Shown here: in pieces, positions 1 to 10,061 of the stretch
How the letters are laid out: each line of letters starts with the position of its first letter
Position numbering within the stretch: the first letter of the stretch is position 1
Source: Myxococcales bacterium
GTDB taxonomy: Bacteria > Myxococcota_A > Polyangia > Haliangiales > Haliangiaceae
Direction: 5' to 3'
Length of the DNA stretch: 64,000 nt
Assembly: GCA_016716835.1 (NCBI GenBank)
Contig: JADJUW010000001.1
Span: forward strand, 124,001-188,000
Notes under the pieces: model-generated
Told to the model about the DNA's origin: nothing
Databases searched by the model: none
The model's input: only the letters and a program-made list of their open reading frames with translations
Translations under genes and position numbers: made by a program

Positions 1-1
1 G

Positions 2-2242
2 GGTGGGATCGCCGATATCGAGGCGGTCTTGGCGCGGGTCAAAAAGGCGGCGGCGCTCGATCCGGAGCAACTCATCGGCGTTGCCACCACCGCGCGATCG
101 CTGGGACGGCTGCGCAAGCATCTAAACACGCACGCTGAGGTCGCGCCTGGGCTTGCGGCCATCGCGGCCGAACTCGTCGACGTCCCGCATTTGTATCACC
201 CGATCCTTGAAGCCTTCGGGACCGATGGGCGCCTAGTCGATCACGCCAGCGAAGTGCTTGGCGGGCTGCGCCGCGCCGTGGTCCATGTCAAGACCACCAT
301 TGAGCGTCGGCTCAAGGAACTGATCGAAGACCCGCGGTATGCGTCGTTTTTGCAAGATGCATATTTTACGCAGCGCGACGATCGTTACGTATTGCCGGTG
401 CGCAGCGATGGCAAGGGCTTTGTCCCTGGCATCGTGCATGGCAGCTCGCAGAGCGGGCAAACGTTTTTCGTCGAGCCGCAGGAGATGGTCGAGCTCAACA
501 ACAAGCTGACCATTGCCGAGTGCGACGTCGCCGACGAGGAGCGTCGCATCTACGCCAAGTTCTCGGGGTGGATCGCCGAAGAGGCCGATGGCCTCGCGGC
601 GGGCACAATTGCGGCGGAGAGGCTCGATGTGCTGCAGGCCGCGGCCAAGCTGGCCGAGGATCTAATCGCCGCGCCGCCCGAAATCGTCGCCAGCCCGGTC
701 GTCGAGCTGCTGCATGCGCGGCACCCGCTGCTTTTGTTGGCGCAGCGCCGCTGCGTCGCCAATGACGTAACCATCGCGGCCGGCAAGACCCTGATCATCT
801 CGGGGCCCAATGCCGGCGGCAAGAGCGTCGCGCTCAAGACCACCGGGCTGTGTGCGCTCATGGTGCGCGCCGGGCTGCACGTGCCCGCCGAGCGCGGCAG
901 CAAGCTTGGTTGGTTTGTCGACGTGCGCACGGAAATTGGCGATTCGCAAAATCTCGAACACAATCTATCGACGTTCTCAGGACACCTGATCCATTTGCAC
1001 GAGGCGCTGGGCCAGGCGCGCAGTGGCGTATTGTTCTTGATCGATGAGATCGCGGTCGGCACCGATCCCGAGCAGGGCGCGGCGTTGGCGCAGGCCGTGC
1101 TCGAGGCCTGGGCGGAGGCCGGCGCCACGGCAATCGTTACCACGCACTACGAACGACTCAAGCTCATGGCCACCGACGACGATCGCTTTATCAACGCGTC
1201 GGTGGGTTTTGATTTCGCGCGCTTGGCGCCGACGTTTAAGTTGCATCTCGGCGTGCCGGGCAGCTCGGGCGCGCTCACCCTTGCCAAGACCCTGGGCCTC
1301 TCGCGGCGCGTGGTGGAGCGCGCCGAGGCGCTGCTGGGCGGCACGCGCGTGCGCATGGAGGAGCTGCTGCAAAACGTTTCGTCGCAGCGTGAAAAGCTCG
1401 AAGACGAGCGCGTGGCGTTGGTGCGCGAGCTAGCGCAGCTGCAGCGGGAGCGCGCGACGATTCGACAAGACCGCCAGCGCATCGCCGAACGTTTCGAGAA
1501 GCAACAGCGCCACGTGCACGGCGATGCCGTGGCGGCGCTGAAATCGGCACGCAGCGAGCTCGACGACGTTCGCACCACGCTGCGTACCAAGGCCGCCGCC
1601 GCCAGCGCCGACGATATGGTAGCGGCCAAGCGCCGCGTCGTGGCGGCCACGGCGACGGTGGCCAAGCACGAGCCCAAGACGGCGCTGCCACCAGGGGATC
1701 CCTTAACGCCGGCGGCCGTGCGCGTCGGCATGCCGGTGCTCATTCCCAAGCTTGGCGCCCGCGGCGAGGTGGCTTCGCTGCCTCAAAAGGGCGAAGTGAC
1801 GGTGCAGCTGGGCGGCATGCAGATGGTGCTCAAGGTTGGGGAGTTGTTGCTCGATAGGCATCGCGCGGCCTCGGCGGGGCATGCAAGCAGCAAGGCGACG
1901 GCGAGCCCGGCCGCAAACCAGTCGCAACGACGCCCGGCGGCCAAGTCGGCGCCCGCAATCGCCGCTCCGCCTGGCGAACGGGCATTTGCGCGGACGCCCG
2001 ACAGCACGCTTGACGTGCGCGGCATGCGCGGCGACGAGGCGGTAGCGCAGCTCGAAAAATTCATTGACGACAGCATGCTCGCCGAACGCGGGGTAATTTT
2101 TATTCTTCATGGTGTAGGGACGGGTGCGCTACGCACGCAGATCAGGCGCGAGCTAGCGCAGGCGGCGAGCGTTGCCAAGTTTCGCGCCGGCGAAGCGGGC
2201 GAAGGCGGAGATGGCATTACGGTCGCATGGCTTGCGGACTAA
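2..2242 (+). CDS. mutS2: Endonuclease MutS2, 5' end outside window
   Basis: MutS-family ATPase with a C-terminal Smr nuclease domain. In known homologues it suppresses recombination or acts on branched DNA and stalled ribosomes. The frame is open to the window edge, so the N-terminus (probably some tens of residues) is missing; a TTG at 29 is not the real start. Visible features: the MutS2 clamp/lever region, Walker A GPNAGGKSV near residue 270 of the fragment, Walker B FLIDEIAVGTDPEQG, a Gln/Arg-rich coiled coil after the ATPase, then a low-complexity Ala/Ser linker and the Smr domain with LDVRGMRGDEA and HGVGTGALR. No operon partner is visible; the next gene is convergent, about 100 bp away. 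Confidence 0.95.
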   Translation, partial: GGIADIEAVLARVKKAAALDPEQLIGVATTARSLGRLRKHLNTHAEVAPGLAAIAAELVDVPHLYHPILEAFGTDGRLVDHASEVLGGLRRAVVHVKTTIERRLKELIEDPRYASFLQDAYFTQRDDRYVLPVRSDGKGFVPGIVHGSSQSGQTFFVEPQEMVELNNKLTIAECDVADEERRIYAKFSGWIAEEADGLAAGTIAAERLDVLQAAAKLAEDLIAAPPEIVASPVVELLHARHPLLLLAQRRCVANDVTIAAGKTLIISGPNAGGKSVALKTTGLCALMVRAGLHVPAERGSKLGWFVDVRTEIGDSQNLEHNLSTFSGHLIHLHEALGQARSGVLFLIDEIAVGTDPEQGAALAQAVLEAWAEAGATAIVTTHYERLKLMATDDDRFINASVGFDFARLAPTFKLHLGVPGSSGALTLAKTLGLSRRVVERAEALLGGTRVRMEELLQNVSSQREKLEDERVALVRELAQLQRERATIRQDRQRIAERFEKQQRHVHGDAVAALKSARSELDDVRTTLRTKAAAASADDMVAAKRRVVAATATVAKHEPKTALPPGDPLTPAAVRVGMPVLIPKLGARGEVASLPQKGEVTVQLGGMQMVLKVGELLLDRHRAASAGHASSKATASPAANQSQRRPAAKSAPAIAAPPGERAFARTPDSTLDVRGMRGDEAVAQLEKFIDDSMLAERGVIFILHGVGTGALRTQIRRELAQAASVAKFRAGEAGEGGDGITVAWLAD

Positions 2243-2341
2243 CTGTCTTGGGCGGAGCGGCGAATGCATCATCTCGCGGCGCGCTGCGGCAAAACGGTTG
2301 CGTGCCATGAATCGACCGCTGCGAAATACATTTCTTCGCGT

Positions 2342-3457
2342 TTACGGTGGCGATTTTTTCGTCGCGGTGTTTGAATCATCCTTGCTTGCGGCTGTACCGG
2401 GGGGTGCGGCTGGCGGCGGGCCGGGGGGACCGCCGCTCTGCTTGCTTTTCGAGACGCTCACCGTCGTACGCAAGGTACCGTCATCGCGCGCAACGGTTTC
2501 CTCCCATTGATGGAACTGACCAGGCGGCAGCTGCCGCTGGTGGCGTTCCATGGCTAGGCTTGCCGCCGATATCGTCGGCCATGGCCAGGCCTTGTCGACG
2601 GTCAGCGTGGCGGTGATTTTTCGAAACGAGCCGACGAGCTCCGCAACCACGCCGGGGGGCAAGTCGACGGCGTAGAGCCGCTGCTTCTGGGCATTGCGCT
2701 CGGAGGTGACCTCAAACGTCCAGGTGGTATCGGTCAGGTTCGTGAGCGTATAGGCCGCGGTCTGCGTCATCACGATCGTGCCAAGGCGCAACGTGGTGAT
2801 AACCTCCCACTTTGCCCCCTTGCCGACCGGCACATCAGGCAATGGCACGACATACGCCAGCCACCGCTGCTTAACCTCGTCGATCGCGAATTGAGTCGCC
2901 GGGCTGCTGGAAAGCTTGTCGTGATCAAATGAAACATTGGAGAGGTAGCCGCGTTGGTCGATGGCGGCGGTGAAGGTCTTGCCCTGCAGCGCGGTCTTCC
3001 ACGCCGATATGGTTGGATCGATGCGCGCCTCTGCACCCGCTTGTCGTGCCTTCGCGGTCACGCCGAACGGGACGCCGATGACCACGGCCTGATCGCCCGA
3101 CTTGGTGAGCGACCACACCCAGTTTTCAGTAAACGTTAGGTCAACCGGCTTGGTCCACTTGCCCTCGGTCGTATAGGTCTTGGAGCTCAACACAAGCTCG
3201 GTGTTGGTTTCGTAGTCGGCGTCGTTTAGGGCGTAGCGGAGCATCGTCCGTGGCTCGGCGCCGGGGACGAGCACGTTGAACCGCCGCTCGATGGGCAGGG
3301 TCTTGGGCGTCGCGGGCGCGCTGGAGACGCCGGCGTCGGGGCCGGCATCGTTCGCGGGGGCCGGCTGGTTTGAGTCCTTGCACGCCGCGCTGGCGGTTGC
3401 GCATGCGGCGATCGCGACGACCACCCGAGAACGATAAGCAAGCCAAGGCGTTTTCAC
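2342..3457 (-). CDS. Predicted lipoprotein, unknown function
   Basis: A protein of 371 residues beginning at GTG 3457, which overlaps the stop of the upstream gene (GTGA), so the two are translationally coupled. The N-terminus has a basic and hydrophobic signal followed by ASAACKDS, a plausible lipobox, then an Asp/Ala/Pro linker typical of secreted proteins in this genome. The middle is predicted beta-rich without motifs I recognise. The C-terminal tail is low-complexity, with Gly-Pro repeats and Lys/Ser. It could resemble small lipoprotein DUF families such as DUF6263, but I cannot confirm this. Likely periplasmic or outer-membrane anchored. Confidence 0.75.
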   Translation of the reverse strand: MKTPWLAYRSRVVVAIAACATASAACKDSNQPAPANDAGPDAGVSSAPATPKTLPIERRFNVLVPGAEPRTMLRYALNDADYETNTELVLSSKTYTTEGKWTKPVDLTFTENWVWSLTKSGDQAVVIGVPFGVTAKARQAGAEARIDPTISAWKTALQGKTFTAAIDQRGYLSNVSFDHDKLSSSPATQFAIDEVKQRWLAYVVPLPDVPVGKGAKWEVITTLRLGTIVMTQTAAYTLTNLTDTTWTFEVTSERNAQKQRLYAVDLPPGVVAELVGSFRKITATLTVDKAWPWPTISAASLAMERHQRQLPPGQFHQWEETVARDDGTLRTTVSVSKSKQSGGPPGPPPAAPPGTAASKDDSNTATKKSPP

Positions 3458-4632
3458 TTGGACATGGTACGGAATTGGCAGTCAAAGTCCAGTCGGTGCC
3501 GCTTCCTAGGGGCGCAGGGGGCAAAGCGCTGTGCCACGGGGACGTCCTTGTTCCAGCCTTGGAGCTCGGCCTCCACATATTGATGCGCCGAACCCGCGGG
3601 CAAGCGCTTTGCGATGAAGCGCATAATGACGCCGCGTACGCGCACGGCGGCCATAATCAGCGCGGGGTCGGTCACGAGCGGGGACGCGGCGGCATCGCGC
3701 CAGAGGTGATATATAACCTCGCGCTTTTGCGCCGGCGAGAGATCGCGACGCGACCACAATGCATACAGATGGCCTTGCATGAGCTTGTCGGCGGACGCCG
3801 CAAGCTCTTGCAGATGCGCCTGCCGCTGCGCGGCGCGGGCCTCGCGGGTGTCGTTGGCATAGACGAGCTTCTTGGCATAATACAAGTCATAGCCGCCAAG
3901 CTCGGCGACGATTTCAGTGAGGTCGAGCTTGCCGACAATCGCGGGGATCGGAATGAATACGCCCTCGTCGATCTCGACCCAAATGATAGTTGGCTCGCCG
4001 TTAATTGGCGCCTTGTTGCGCATCGCCAGTCGTCCGTCGGCGCTGGTGGTGACCTCGACATCGCCGATATCGCGCGTCCCTGCGCCTTCATTGGCATAGG
4101 CCGAGGTGCGCTCGCGCGGGCCAATGCTAAGTGGCGCCATGTCGCGGCTCCAGGCATTGGGATCGCGCTCGCCCGGTTGCCCGACGCCAATTGCCGCCGC
4201 GGCGCCGAGGCGCGACGACAGCACGCGCGGACCAAGCCCGAATGACAAGCGACCCGGACCGCTGGTGGTCGTGCCCTGCGCTGGCACCACGGGCGGCTCG
4301 GTCGCGGGCGTCGGAGAGGTCTCCGCCGCGGGTGGTCGTGGGCGGCTGCTCGACCGCGCGATGCGAGCGTCACGCGGACCTACGGGTTGAGGGCGCGCGC
4401 CCGGCTGCGGGGCGGTTAGCACGATGAACTCGACGGTGGTTGGCGTCGGCTGCTTGAGGCGAGGTGGCCGCGGCGTGGCGGGCCGTGGCATCCACGTCGC
4501 GGGGATGGCGAGGTTGGGCGGTCGCGCCGGTTGGCTTTTTGCCCTCGGCTCCACCATGGTCGCGGCAACGATCGCGATCGCCGTGACGTTTACGATCACC
4601 GAGACGCCATATGCTCCGACCGACGATTTCAC
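3454..4632 (-). CDS. TonB-like single-pass protein with Pro-rich linker
   Basis: A protein of 392 residues with one N-terminal membrane segment (about residues 8-26, VSVIVNVTAIAIVAA), then a long Pro/Arg/Thr-rich stretch to about residue 150, as in TonB, TolA or AgmX-like energy-transducing or gliding proteins. The remaining 240 residues (IWVEIDEGVFIPIPAIVGK and onward) form a globular domain I do not recognise. There is no obvious TonB C-terminal YP motif. It is the first gene of a two-gene minus-strand unit; its stop overlaps the start of the downstream lipoprotein by four bases. The pair may span the periplasm, with this inner-membrane protein meeting the lipoprotein (inference). Confidence 0.7.
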   Translation of the reverse strand: MKSSVGAYGVSVIVNVTAIAIVAATMVEPRAKSQPARPPNLAIPATWMPRPATPRPPRLKQPTPTTVEFIVLTAPQPGARPQPVGPRDARIARSSSRPRPPAAETSPTPATEPPVVPAQGTTTSGPGRLSFGLGPRVLSSRLGAAAAIGVGQPGERDPNAWSRDMAPLSIGPRERTSAYANEGAGTRDIGDVEVTTSADGRLAMRNKAPINGEPTIIWVEIDEGVFIPIPAIVGKLDLTEIVAELGGYDLYYAKKLVYANDTREARAAQRQAHLQELAASADKLMQGHLYALWSRRDLSPAQKREVIYHLWRDAAASPLVTDPALIMAAVRVRGVIMRFIAKRLPAGSAHQYVEAELQGWNKDVPVAQRFAPCAPRKRHRLDFDCQFRTMSK

Positions 4633-4764
4633 TGCGAATGTCCGACTTCTATGAACTCTGACCTCAAGTGTGCCACAAAGGTTGTCCTGCCGGCGGGCAA
4701 AGCGAAGGGCTAAACCCCGGCCGCGCGCCTGGTGACGGCGCGGTGGGGCGGCTATAACGAGCGC

Positions 4765-6945
4765 ATGGCTGCCAAGGACGCTGGCGAGATGGAACTGGCG
4801 TTCTACGAGCAGTTCTTTTGGGCCAAGGGCCTAGAGCCCTATCCCATCCAGGAGCAGGCGCTATCGCGCATCTTTGCCGGCGAAAACGTCATGGTGTCGG
4901 TGCCGACGGGCACCGGCAAGACCATCCTCGGCAAGGCGGCGATCTACGCGGCGCTGCAGCGCGGCCAGCGCGCGGTCTACACCTCGCCGCTACGGGCGCT
5001 AACCGAGGAAAAATATCGCGAGTTCTGCGAGGATTTCGGCGCGCGCAACGTCGGCTTTGCCACCGGCGATTACAAGGTCAATCGCAAGGCGCCGGTTCAG
5101 GTCGAGGTCGCCGAGATTCTATGGAACCGCATCTTTTCCGACCGCAGCACGCGCCCCGCGGACGTCGTGGTGATGGACGAGGCGCACTATTTTAATGACC
5201 CCGAGCGCGGCTATGTGTGGGAGCAATCGCTCATCGGCCTCGACCCCGCGACGCAAATCGTCTTGCTCTCGGCAACGGTCGGTCGGCCGGAAAAATTTTG
5301 CCACTGGGTCGAGCTGACGCGGCGGGCGCCGCTGCATCTCATCGAGTCGCGCGAGCGCAAGATTCCGCTGGAGCACCAGTTTCTTGAGGAGCCGGTGCTC
5401 GACGTGGTCAAGGAGCTGGCCCACCGCGGCGACGTGCCGGCGATTATTTTTGTGTTTGGCCGCGAGCAGTGCTTTGACCTCGCACGCCTGCTCAAGAGCT
5501 GCCGACGCTTTACCACCGATGAAGAAAAAGCCGCCATCGAGGCGCGCTGCGACGACGTCCTCATGCAGCACGGCGCAGCCAAGGAGCTGCGACCGCTGCT
5601 GGTCCACGGCATCGGTCTGCACCACGCCGGCATCTTGCCGCGCTACAAGCAGCTCGTCGAAGAGCTTACGTTGGCTCGCCTGGTGAAGTTCGTGGTGTCG
5701 ACGGAGACCATCGCCGCGGGCATCAACCTGCCGGCGAAGGTGGTCGTGTTTCCATCGCTTCGCAAGTTCATCAAGAAGGAGGCGCGCTTTGTTACGCCTG
5801 CCGAGTTTCACCAGATGTCGGGCCGCGCGGGACGACCGCAATTTGACGACAAGGGGCTCGCCATTGCCTTGGCGCCCGAAGAGGTAACCACCGAGCTGCG
5901 GCGAGAGCAGAAAAACGCCAAGAAGGGCGGCTTTGGCATCGAGGAGGAGAAGCTGCGGCGCAGCGTGTATGGGCGCCTGCGCGTCGAGGCGCAAAAGCGC
6001 GGCGATGTGCTTTGGACACCCGAGGTGCATGCCGAGCTGGTAAGTGGCGAACCCGCGATGTTGGCATCGCGCACGAAGATCTCCGCCGAGCAAGTGCTCG
6101 CCATTGGCCTGCCCGATCTCGCGGCGGCTCCGTTACCCGGGCAGGCGGCGGTCGAACCATCGCCGGAGGTGGTCGCGGCGGCGGCGGCGCAGGCGCTCGT
6201 CACGAAGTCGCTGCCGCCGTCGCTTCGCCTCGATATCGTCACCGTCATCGACAACCTCTTGCTCGATGACCGCGCCAAGCGCGAGCAACACAAGATGCTG
6301 GCGCAGCTCGTCGCCAACATGCGGGCGATTGAAGTGATCGATGAGCACGGCCACCAGGTGCGCGGGCGCATGATCCGCGAGCTGCAGGGCATGGACGCGC
6401 TGTTTATCTATTTTGCGCTGTGGCAGGAAGACCTAAGCTACGAGGGCATGCGCGAGCTGGTCGAGTATCTCGTCGATCACGACGCCATCCAGCGCCTGCT
6501 CGATCGCAAGGGCGAAGACAAAAAGCGCGAGTGGATTCGCGAAAAACTGCGCGACCTGCGCAACGCCAACGGCCTGGCGGCGTGGGAAGACGCCGAGGCC
6601 TTGTATGACGCCGAGTTTCCGCGGCCGCTCACCCGCGCGGAGGTGTTGTTTGGTCAATTTACGGCCGTGGTGCCGCACCCCGAGCTGCACGGCGGCAAGA
6701 AGCCCAAGAACGTGTGGGCGCAGCTCGAGGACGAGGGCACCACGTTCATGCGATTTTGCGAAAAGCACGATCTGCAGCACGAAGAAGGCAACTTGTTTTC
6801 CTATCTCATTCGCGTCATGAATACGGCGCGCAAGTTATTTGAGGCCTCCCACGTGCCGGGGTTTGAGGTGCTCGCCGAGCGCGTGCGCGATTGCCTGGCA
6901 CGCGTCGACGTGCGGCTCGATCCCAAGCACGCGCACTACGCGTAA
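4765..6945 (+). CDS. DEAD/DEAH-box helicase with DUF3516-type C-terminus
   Basis: Superfamily 2 helicase of the Ski2-like type. Walker A PTGTGKT near residue 46, TSPLRALTEEKY (motif Ia), DEAH near residue 136 (VVMDEAHYF), LLSATVG (motif III), then the second RecA domain with TETIAAGINLPA and QMSGRAGRPQ (motifs V and VI). The long C-terminal region matches the arrangement known as DUF3516, common in actinobacteria and myxobacteria. Likely an RNA or DNA unwinding enzyme; the substrate is unknown. I chose ATG 4765 because residues upstream (from GTG 4732) are unlike the family start. Single-gene unit; it ends only 7 bp from the convergent glpD. Confidence 0.9.
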   Translation: MAAKDAGEMELAFYEQFFWAKGLEPYPIQEQALSRIFAGENVMVSVPTGTGKTILGKAAIYAALQRGQRAVYTSPLRALTEEKYREFCEDFGARNVGFATGDYKVNRKAPVQVEVAEILWNRIFSDRSTRPADVVVMDEAHYFNDPERGYVWEQSLIGLDPATQIVLLSATVGRPEKFCHWVELTRRAPLHLIESRERKIPLEHQFLEEPVLDVVKELAHRGDVPAIIFVFGREQCFDLARLLKSCRRFTTDEEKAAIEARCDDVLMQHGAAKELRPLLVHGIGLHHAGILPRYKQLVEELTLARLVKFVVSTETIAAGINLPAKVVVFPSLRKFIKKEARFVTPAEFHQMSGRAGRPQFDDKGLAIALAPEEVTTELRREQKNAKKGGFGIEEEKLRRSVYGRLRVEAQKRGDVLWTPEVHAELVSGEPAMLASRTKISAEQVLAIGLPDLAAAPLPGQAAVEPSPEVVAAAAAQALVTKSLPPSLRLDIVTVIDNLLLDDRAKREQHKMLAQLVANMRAIEVIDEHGHQVRGRMIRELQGMDALFIYFALWQEDLSYEGMRELVEYLVDHDAIQRLLDRKGEDKKREWIREKLRDLRNANGLAAWEDAEALYDAEFPRPLTRAEVLFGQFTAVVPHPELHGGKKPKNVWAQLEDEGTTFMRFCEKHDLQHEEGNLFSYLIRVMNTARKLFEASHVPGFEVLAERVRDCLARVDVRLDPKHAHYA

Positions 6946-6952
6946 TTTGGCC

Positions 6953-8596
6953 CTAGCCGCGGAAACGGCGACTCTCGGCAACCACCTGCTCATACGCGGC
7001 GAGCTGCGCCGCTTTTACCTCGGCGCTCCATGACAAGACCGTACCGAGCATGTCGGCGACGCGCGGCGCGACGTCGAGGCCTTGCGCAAGCCCGACGAGC
7101 ATGAGCGGCATGCGCCGCGCGAGGACGTCTTCGACGGTCTTGGCGTGTTCGTGGGCGATCGCGAACGCCACCTCGGCCCAGACATAAGGCAGGTCGGGAT
7201 TGAGACGCACGCCAAGCTGTGGTTGCGCGGTGATGAGGTCGGCGACAAGGGCGGCGCGGGCGCCGTAAACGCCGCACAAGTGGGTGGCGGTGTCGGTATC
7301 GAGCTTGTGCGTGCGGGTCAGCTCATGGCCAATGGCCGCCACGGCGTCGAGGGTGGGCTCCTCGAGCCCCTGACCACCGGGCAGGGGGCGATGCTTGGTC
7401 TTGACCATGTCGATGGTACGGCCCTTCATCGCGGGGTCGTGCGATCGCAGCCACTTCACGGCGGCATCAACGACCTGCTTGGCCATGCGGCGATATGTCG
7501 TGAGCTTGCCGCCAGCGACGAGGACGATGCCCTCGTCGCGCACGAAGATTTCGTGTTCGCGTGACACCGCCGAAGCGCTCGCGGTCTCAGCTTGCGCGAT
7601 CAGCGGGCGCAGGCCAGCCCAGGTCGAGATGACATCGGATGGCGAGATATCCGCGGTGGGGAAATACGCGTTGGCGCTCTTGCACAGGTATTCGATGTCG
7701 GCGGCCTCGGCGTGGACGTGGTCCGGATCGCCCGCAAAATCGGTGTCGGTGGTGCCGAGCACGATGCGCTCGTTCCACGGAATGGCGAACATGACGCGGC
7801 CGTCGATCGAGGAGATCAGCGTGATCGCACGCGCGAGCGGCAACTTGTGGCGCGGCACTACGATATGCACGCCCTTGGTGCGTCGCAGCAGGTTGCGGCC
7901 AAAGGGAATGCCCAGCCGCTGTGCGACTTCATCCGTCCATGCGCCCGCCGCGACGATAACCGCGCGCGCGAGCACGTGCCGCTCGCGGCCGGTGGTGTGG
8001 TCGTGGACCACGACGCCGGTGACGCGGCCGCTGGGCTGACGCAGGAATTTTATCACGCTGGCGTAGTTGTGGCAGTGGGCACCCAGCGCCTCGGCGTCGA
8101 GGATATTTTCCAGCGTCAGGCGCGCGTCGTCGGTAGCGCAGTCGTAGTACTCAATCACGCCTTGCATGCCCTCGCCGCCTAGCAACGGCTCGAGCGTCAG
8201 CGCGCGCTTGGCGCCGCGATGGGTGCGGTGCATGCGCGGGGCGCGAAACAGCGCCAGCGAATCGTAGATCCATAGGCCAATGTTCATGAGCTCAAGCCCT
8301 GGCTTGGTGTCGGCATAGATCGGCACCAAGAATGGCAAGGGGCGCACGAGATGTGGCGCCATCTTGGTTTGCAATAAGCGTTCGCTGACCGACTCAAACA
8401 CCAAACCCAACTCGCCGTGTTGCAGGTAGCGCAGCCCGCCGTGCACCAGCTTGGAAGATTTGGACGACGTGCCGCTCGCGTAGTCACCTTTTTCAAAGAG
8501 CGCGACGGCAAGGCCACGCAGCGCGGCGTCGCGCGCCACGCCCGCGCCCGTGATGCCGCCGCCCAACACAATCAAGTCATAAATGGGTTCGGACAT
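6953..8596 (-). CDS. glpD: Aerobic glycerol-3-phosphate dehydrogenase
   Basis: FAD-dependent membrane-associated enzyme oxidising sn-glycerol 3-phosphate to dihydroxyacetone phosphate and feeding electrons to quinone. The N-terminus has the Rossmann motif VLGGGITGAGVARDAALRG, followed by FEKGDYASGTSSKSSKLVHGGLRYL, the GlpD signature. Later FAIPWNERIVLGTTDTDF and LVAGGKLTTYRRMA are also typical, and the C-terminal alpha domain (DAO_C) is present. The length of 547 residues is normal. Start ATG 8596 is preferred over a start seven codons upstream because homologues begin just before the FAD motif. It follows a glycosyltransferase gene on the same strand, 10 bp away. No glpF or glpK is seen nearby. 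Confidence 0.95.
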   Translation of the reverse strand: MSEPIYDLIVLGGGITGAGVARDAALRGLAVALFEKGDYASGTSSKSSKLVHGGLRYLQHGELGLVFESVSERLLQTKMAPHLVRPLPFLVPIYADTKPGLELMNIGLWIYDSLALFRAPRMHRTHRGAKRALTLEPLLGGEGMQGVIEYYDCATDDARLTLENILDAEALGAHCHNYASVIKFLRQPSGRVTGVVVHDHTTGRERHVLARAVIVAAGAWTDEVAQRLGIPFGRNLLRRTKGVHIVVPRHKLPLARAITLISSIDGRVMFAIPWNERIVLGTTDTDFAGDPDHVHAEAADIEYLCKSANAYFPTADISPSDVISTWAGLRPLIAQAETASASAVSREHEIFVRDEGIVLVAGGKLTTYRRMAKQVVDAAVKWLRSHDPAMKGRTIDMVKTKHRPLPGGQGLEEPTLDAVAAIGHELTRTHKLDTDTATHLCGVYGARAALVADLITAQPQLGVRLNPDLPYVWAEVAFAIAHEHAKTVEDVLARRMPLMLVGLAQGLDVAPRVADMLGTVLSWSAEVKAAQLAAYEQVVAESRRFRG

Positions 8597-8606
8597 TCGT
8601 TGGCCG

Positions 8607-10061
8607 TTAGTTGGCAATGATCACGGGATAGGCATTGGTCTTGTAGAATTGTGGGTAGCGGTCAAAGGTTATAGCGCCGAAAATATTAATGGCAATCGCA
8701 AGCACGACGGCGGCGCGAAACCACCGCGAACGCGCGACGCCCCCGAGCGCCAAAATTCCAAGCAGCAGCACCATATAGTCGAGGCTGAAGCGGTAACCGA
8801 ACTGGACCCAGCCGCTGTTTTGGTAGAACAGCGCAGGCAGGGCGACGGCGGCGGCGCTAATCGCCAGCGATCGCCGCAGCGCGCGGCTAATTGGAATTAC
8901 CACCGCGTCGCGAGCGGAAGGAAAAATCATGGTTTGATCCGTTGGGGCGCTGGTGGCGTGCGCACCTCCGGCGAGCAGCCACAATAAAAATGGCGACGTC
9001 ACCCAAAGCGCCATGCCGTGGCCGGAGACGGCAATCCACGGCGCCTGGCCGAGCCAATGCGGCAAGAGCGTGAGCGCGACGCTGAGATTGCGGCTGAGGT
9101 ATTCATACGCAAACAGCCCATGCTGCTCGATCTGAAGCTGTTGGCGCACGTCGAGATAGCTATGACCGAATTCGGTAAACGAGCCAAAGCGCGCATGATT
9201 GTGCCACATCGCCGCGGCGGCAAACGCGACGGCTGGGAGGACAAATTGCACCAAGAGCCAGGCGCGGCGGCGCCCTGAGCCGGCTACTCGCCACACCTCG
9301 AGCAAAAATAACGGCATCATGAAGACCATCGGCGTGCGCGTCAGCACCGCGGCGCCAAAGGCCAGGCCGGCGAAAAACGGCGCACGCGCGCCGAGCGAGG
9401 CGGTGGCGTAAAGCAGACACAGCAAGACGCCGGTCACGTGCGCCGTGTACCAAACCTTGCCCCCGACAGAGGCGTAGAGCAACACCGAGCCTAAGACGAG
9501 CGCCAGCGTCAGCCACACGTCGTCGGCATGGGCCTTGGCCGGCACCGCGTCGCCGTGGATTTCCCGGCGCAGGCGGCGCAAGAAGAGCAGACACAGGGGC
9601 GCGATCATGGCGGCGAGTACGACGGTGGTCGCGACGTCGTTGCCATCTCGTCCGGAGGTGGCCGCGACCGGCAACATCAGCAACGTGGGGAAGGGAGGAA
9701 ACGACATGTAGATTGCCTCGCGGCCCCACTGCGCGATCTCGGCAATCGGCATGGTCTCGCCGGTGGTGGCGCGAAACATGTCGGGCTGCGTTGTGAGGCG
9801 TCGGCCCCAACGCGTCTCGCCCGAGGCGAGGGTCACTTGCGTGAGCTTGGCCCAGTCTTGATCTTGCAGCGGGGGCGCAATCTCGAGCGAGCCATGTAGC
9901 CACGCATCGGCTTGATAAACAAATTGTGGAGCCGCCGAGCCACGCGTTAGGCGCTCGCCGGCAAGCGCCGCGAAGATGGCGAGGCCGAGGGCAAACGGGA
10001 GCAGGTAGTGGCTGGCGAAAAAACGCAAGTGGGCCGGCAAATGATAGCATGGGCCCGCCAT
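8607..10061 (-). CDS. Polytopic GT-C type glycosyltransferase-like membrane protein
   Basis: About 484 residues with many hydrophobic segments and a first large loop containing QPDMFRA and FPPFPTLLMLPVAA, the arrangement of GT-C family lipid-linked sugar transferases and other glycan-modifying membrane enzymes. A sequence-specific family is not recognised. A longer reading frame extends to 10361 but its first 100 residues are Ala/Cys/Arg-rich and lie antisense to the neighbouring gene, so I use ATG 10061. That ATG overlaps the ATG of the divergent gene at 10060 within CCATGG. A TTG seven codons in is another option. Probably part of the surface-glycan island. Confidence 0.8.
   Translation of the reverse strand: MAGPCYHLPAHLRFFASHYLLPFALGLAIFAALAGERLTRGSAAPQFVYQADAWLHGSLEIAPPLQDQDWAKLTQVTLASGETRWGRRLTTQPDMFRATTGETMPIAEIAQWGREAIYMSFPPFPTLLMLPVAATSGRDGNDVATTVVLAAMIAPLCLLFLRRLRREIHGDAVPAKAHADDVWLTLALVLGSVLLYASVGGKVWYTAHVTGVLLCLLYATASLGARAPFFAGLAFGAAVLTRTPMVFMMPLFLLEVWRVAGSGRRRAWLLVQFVLPAVAFAAAAMWHNHARFGSFTEFGHSYLDVRQQLQIEQHGLFAYEYLSRNLSVALTLLPHWLGQAPWIAVSGHGMALWVTSPFLLWLLAGGAHATSAPTDQTMIFPSARDAVVIPISRALRRSLAISAAAVALPALFYQNSGWVQFGYRFSLDYMVLLLGILALGGVARSRWFRAAVVLAIAINIFGAITFDRYPQFYKTNAYPVIIAN

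Noticed and set aside
6945..6953. Terminator between helicase and glpD
   Set aside because: The gap is only 7 bp and contains no hairpin with a T run.
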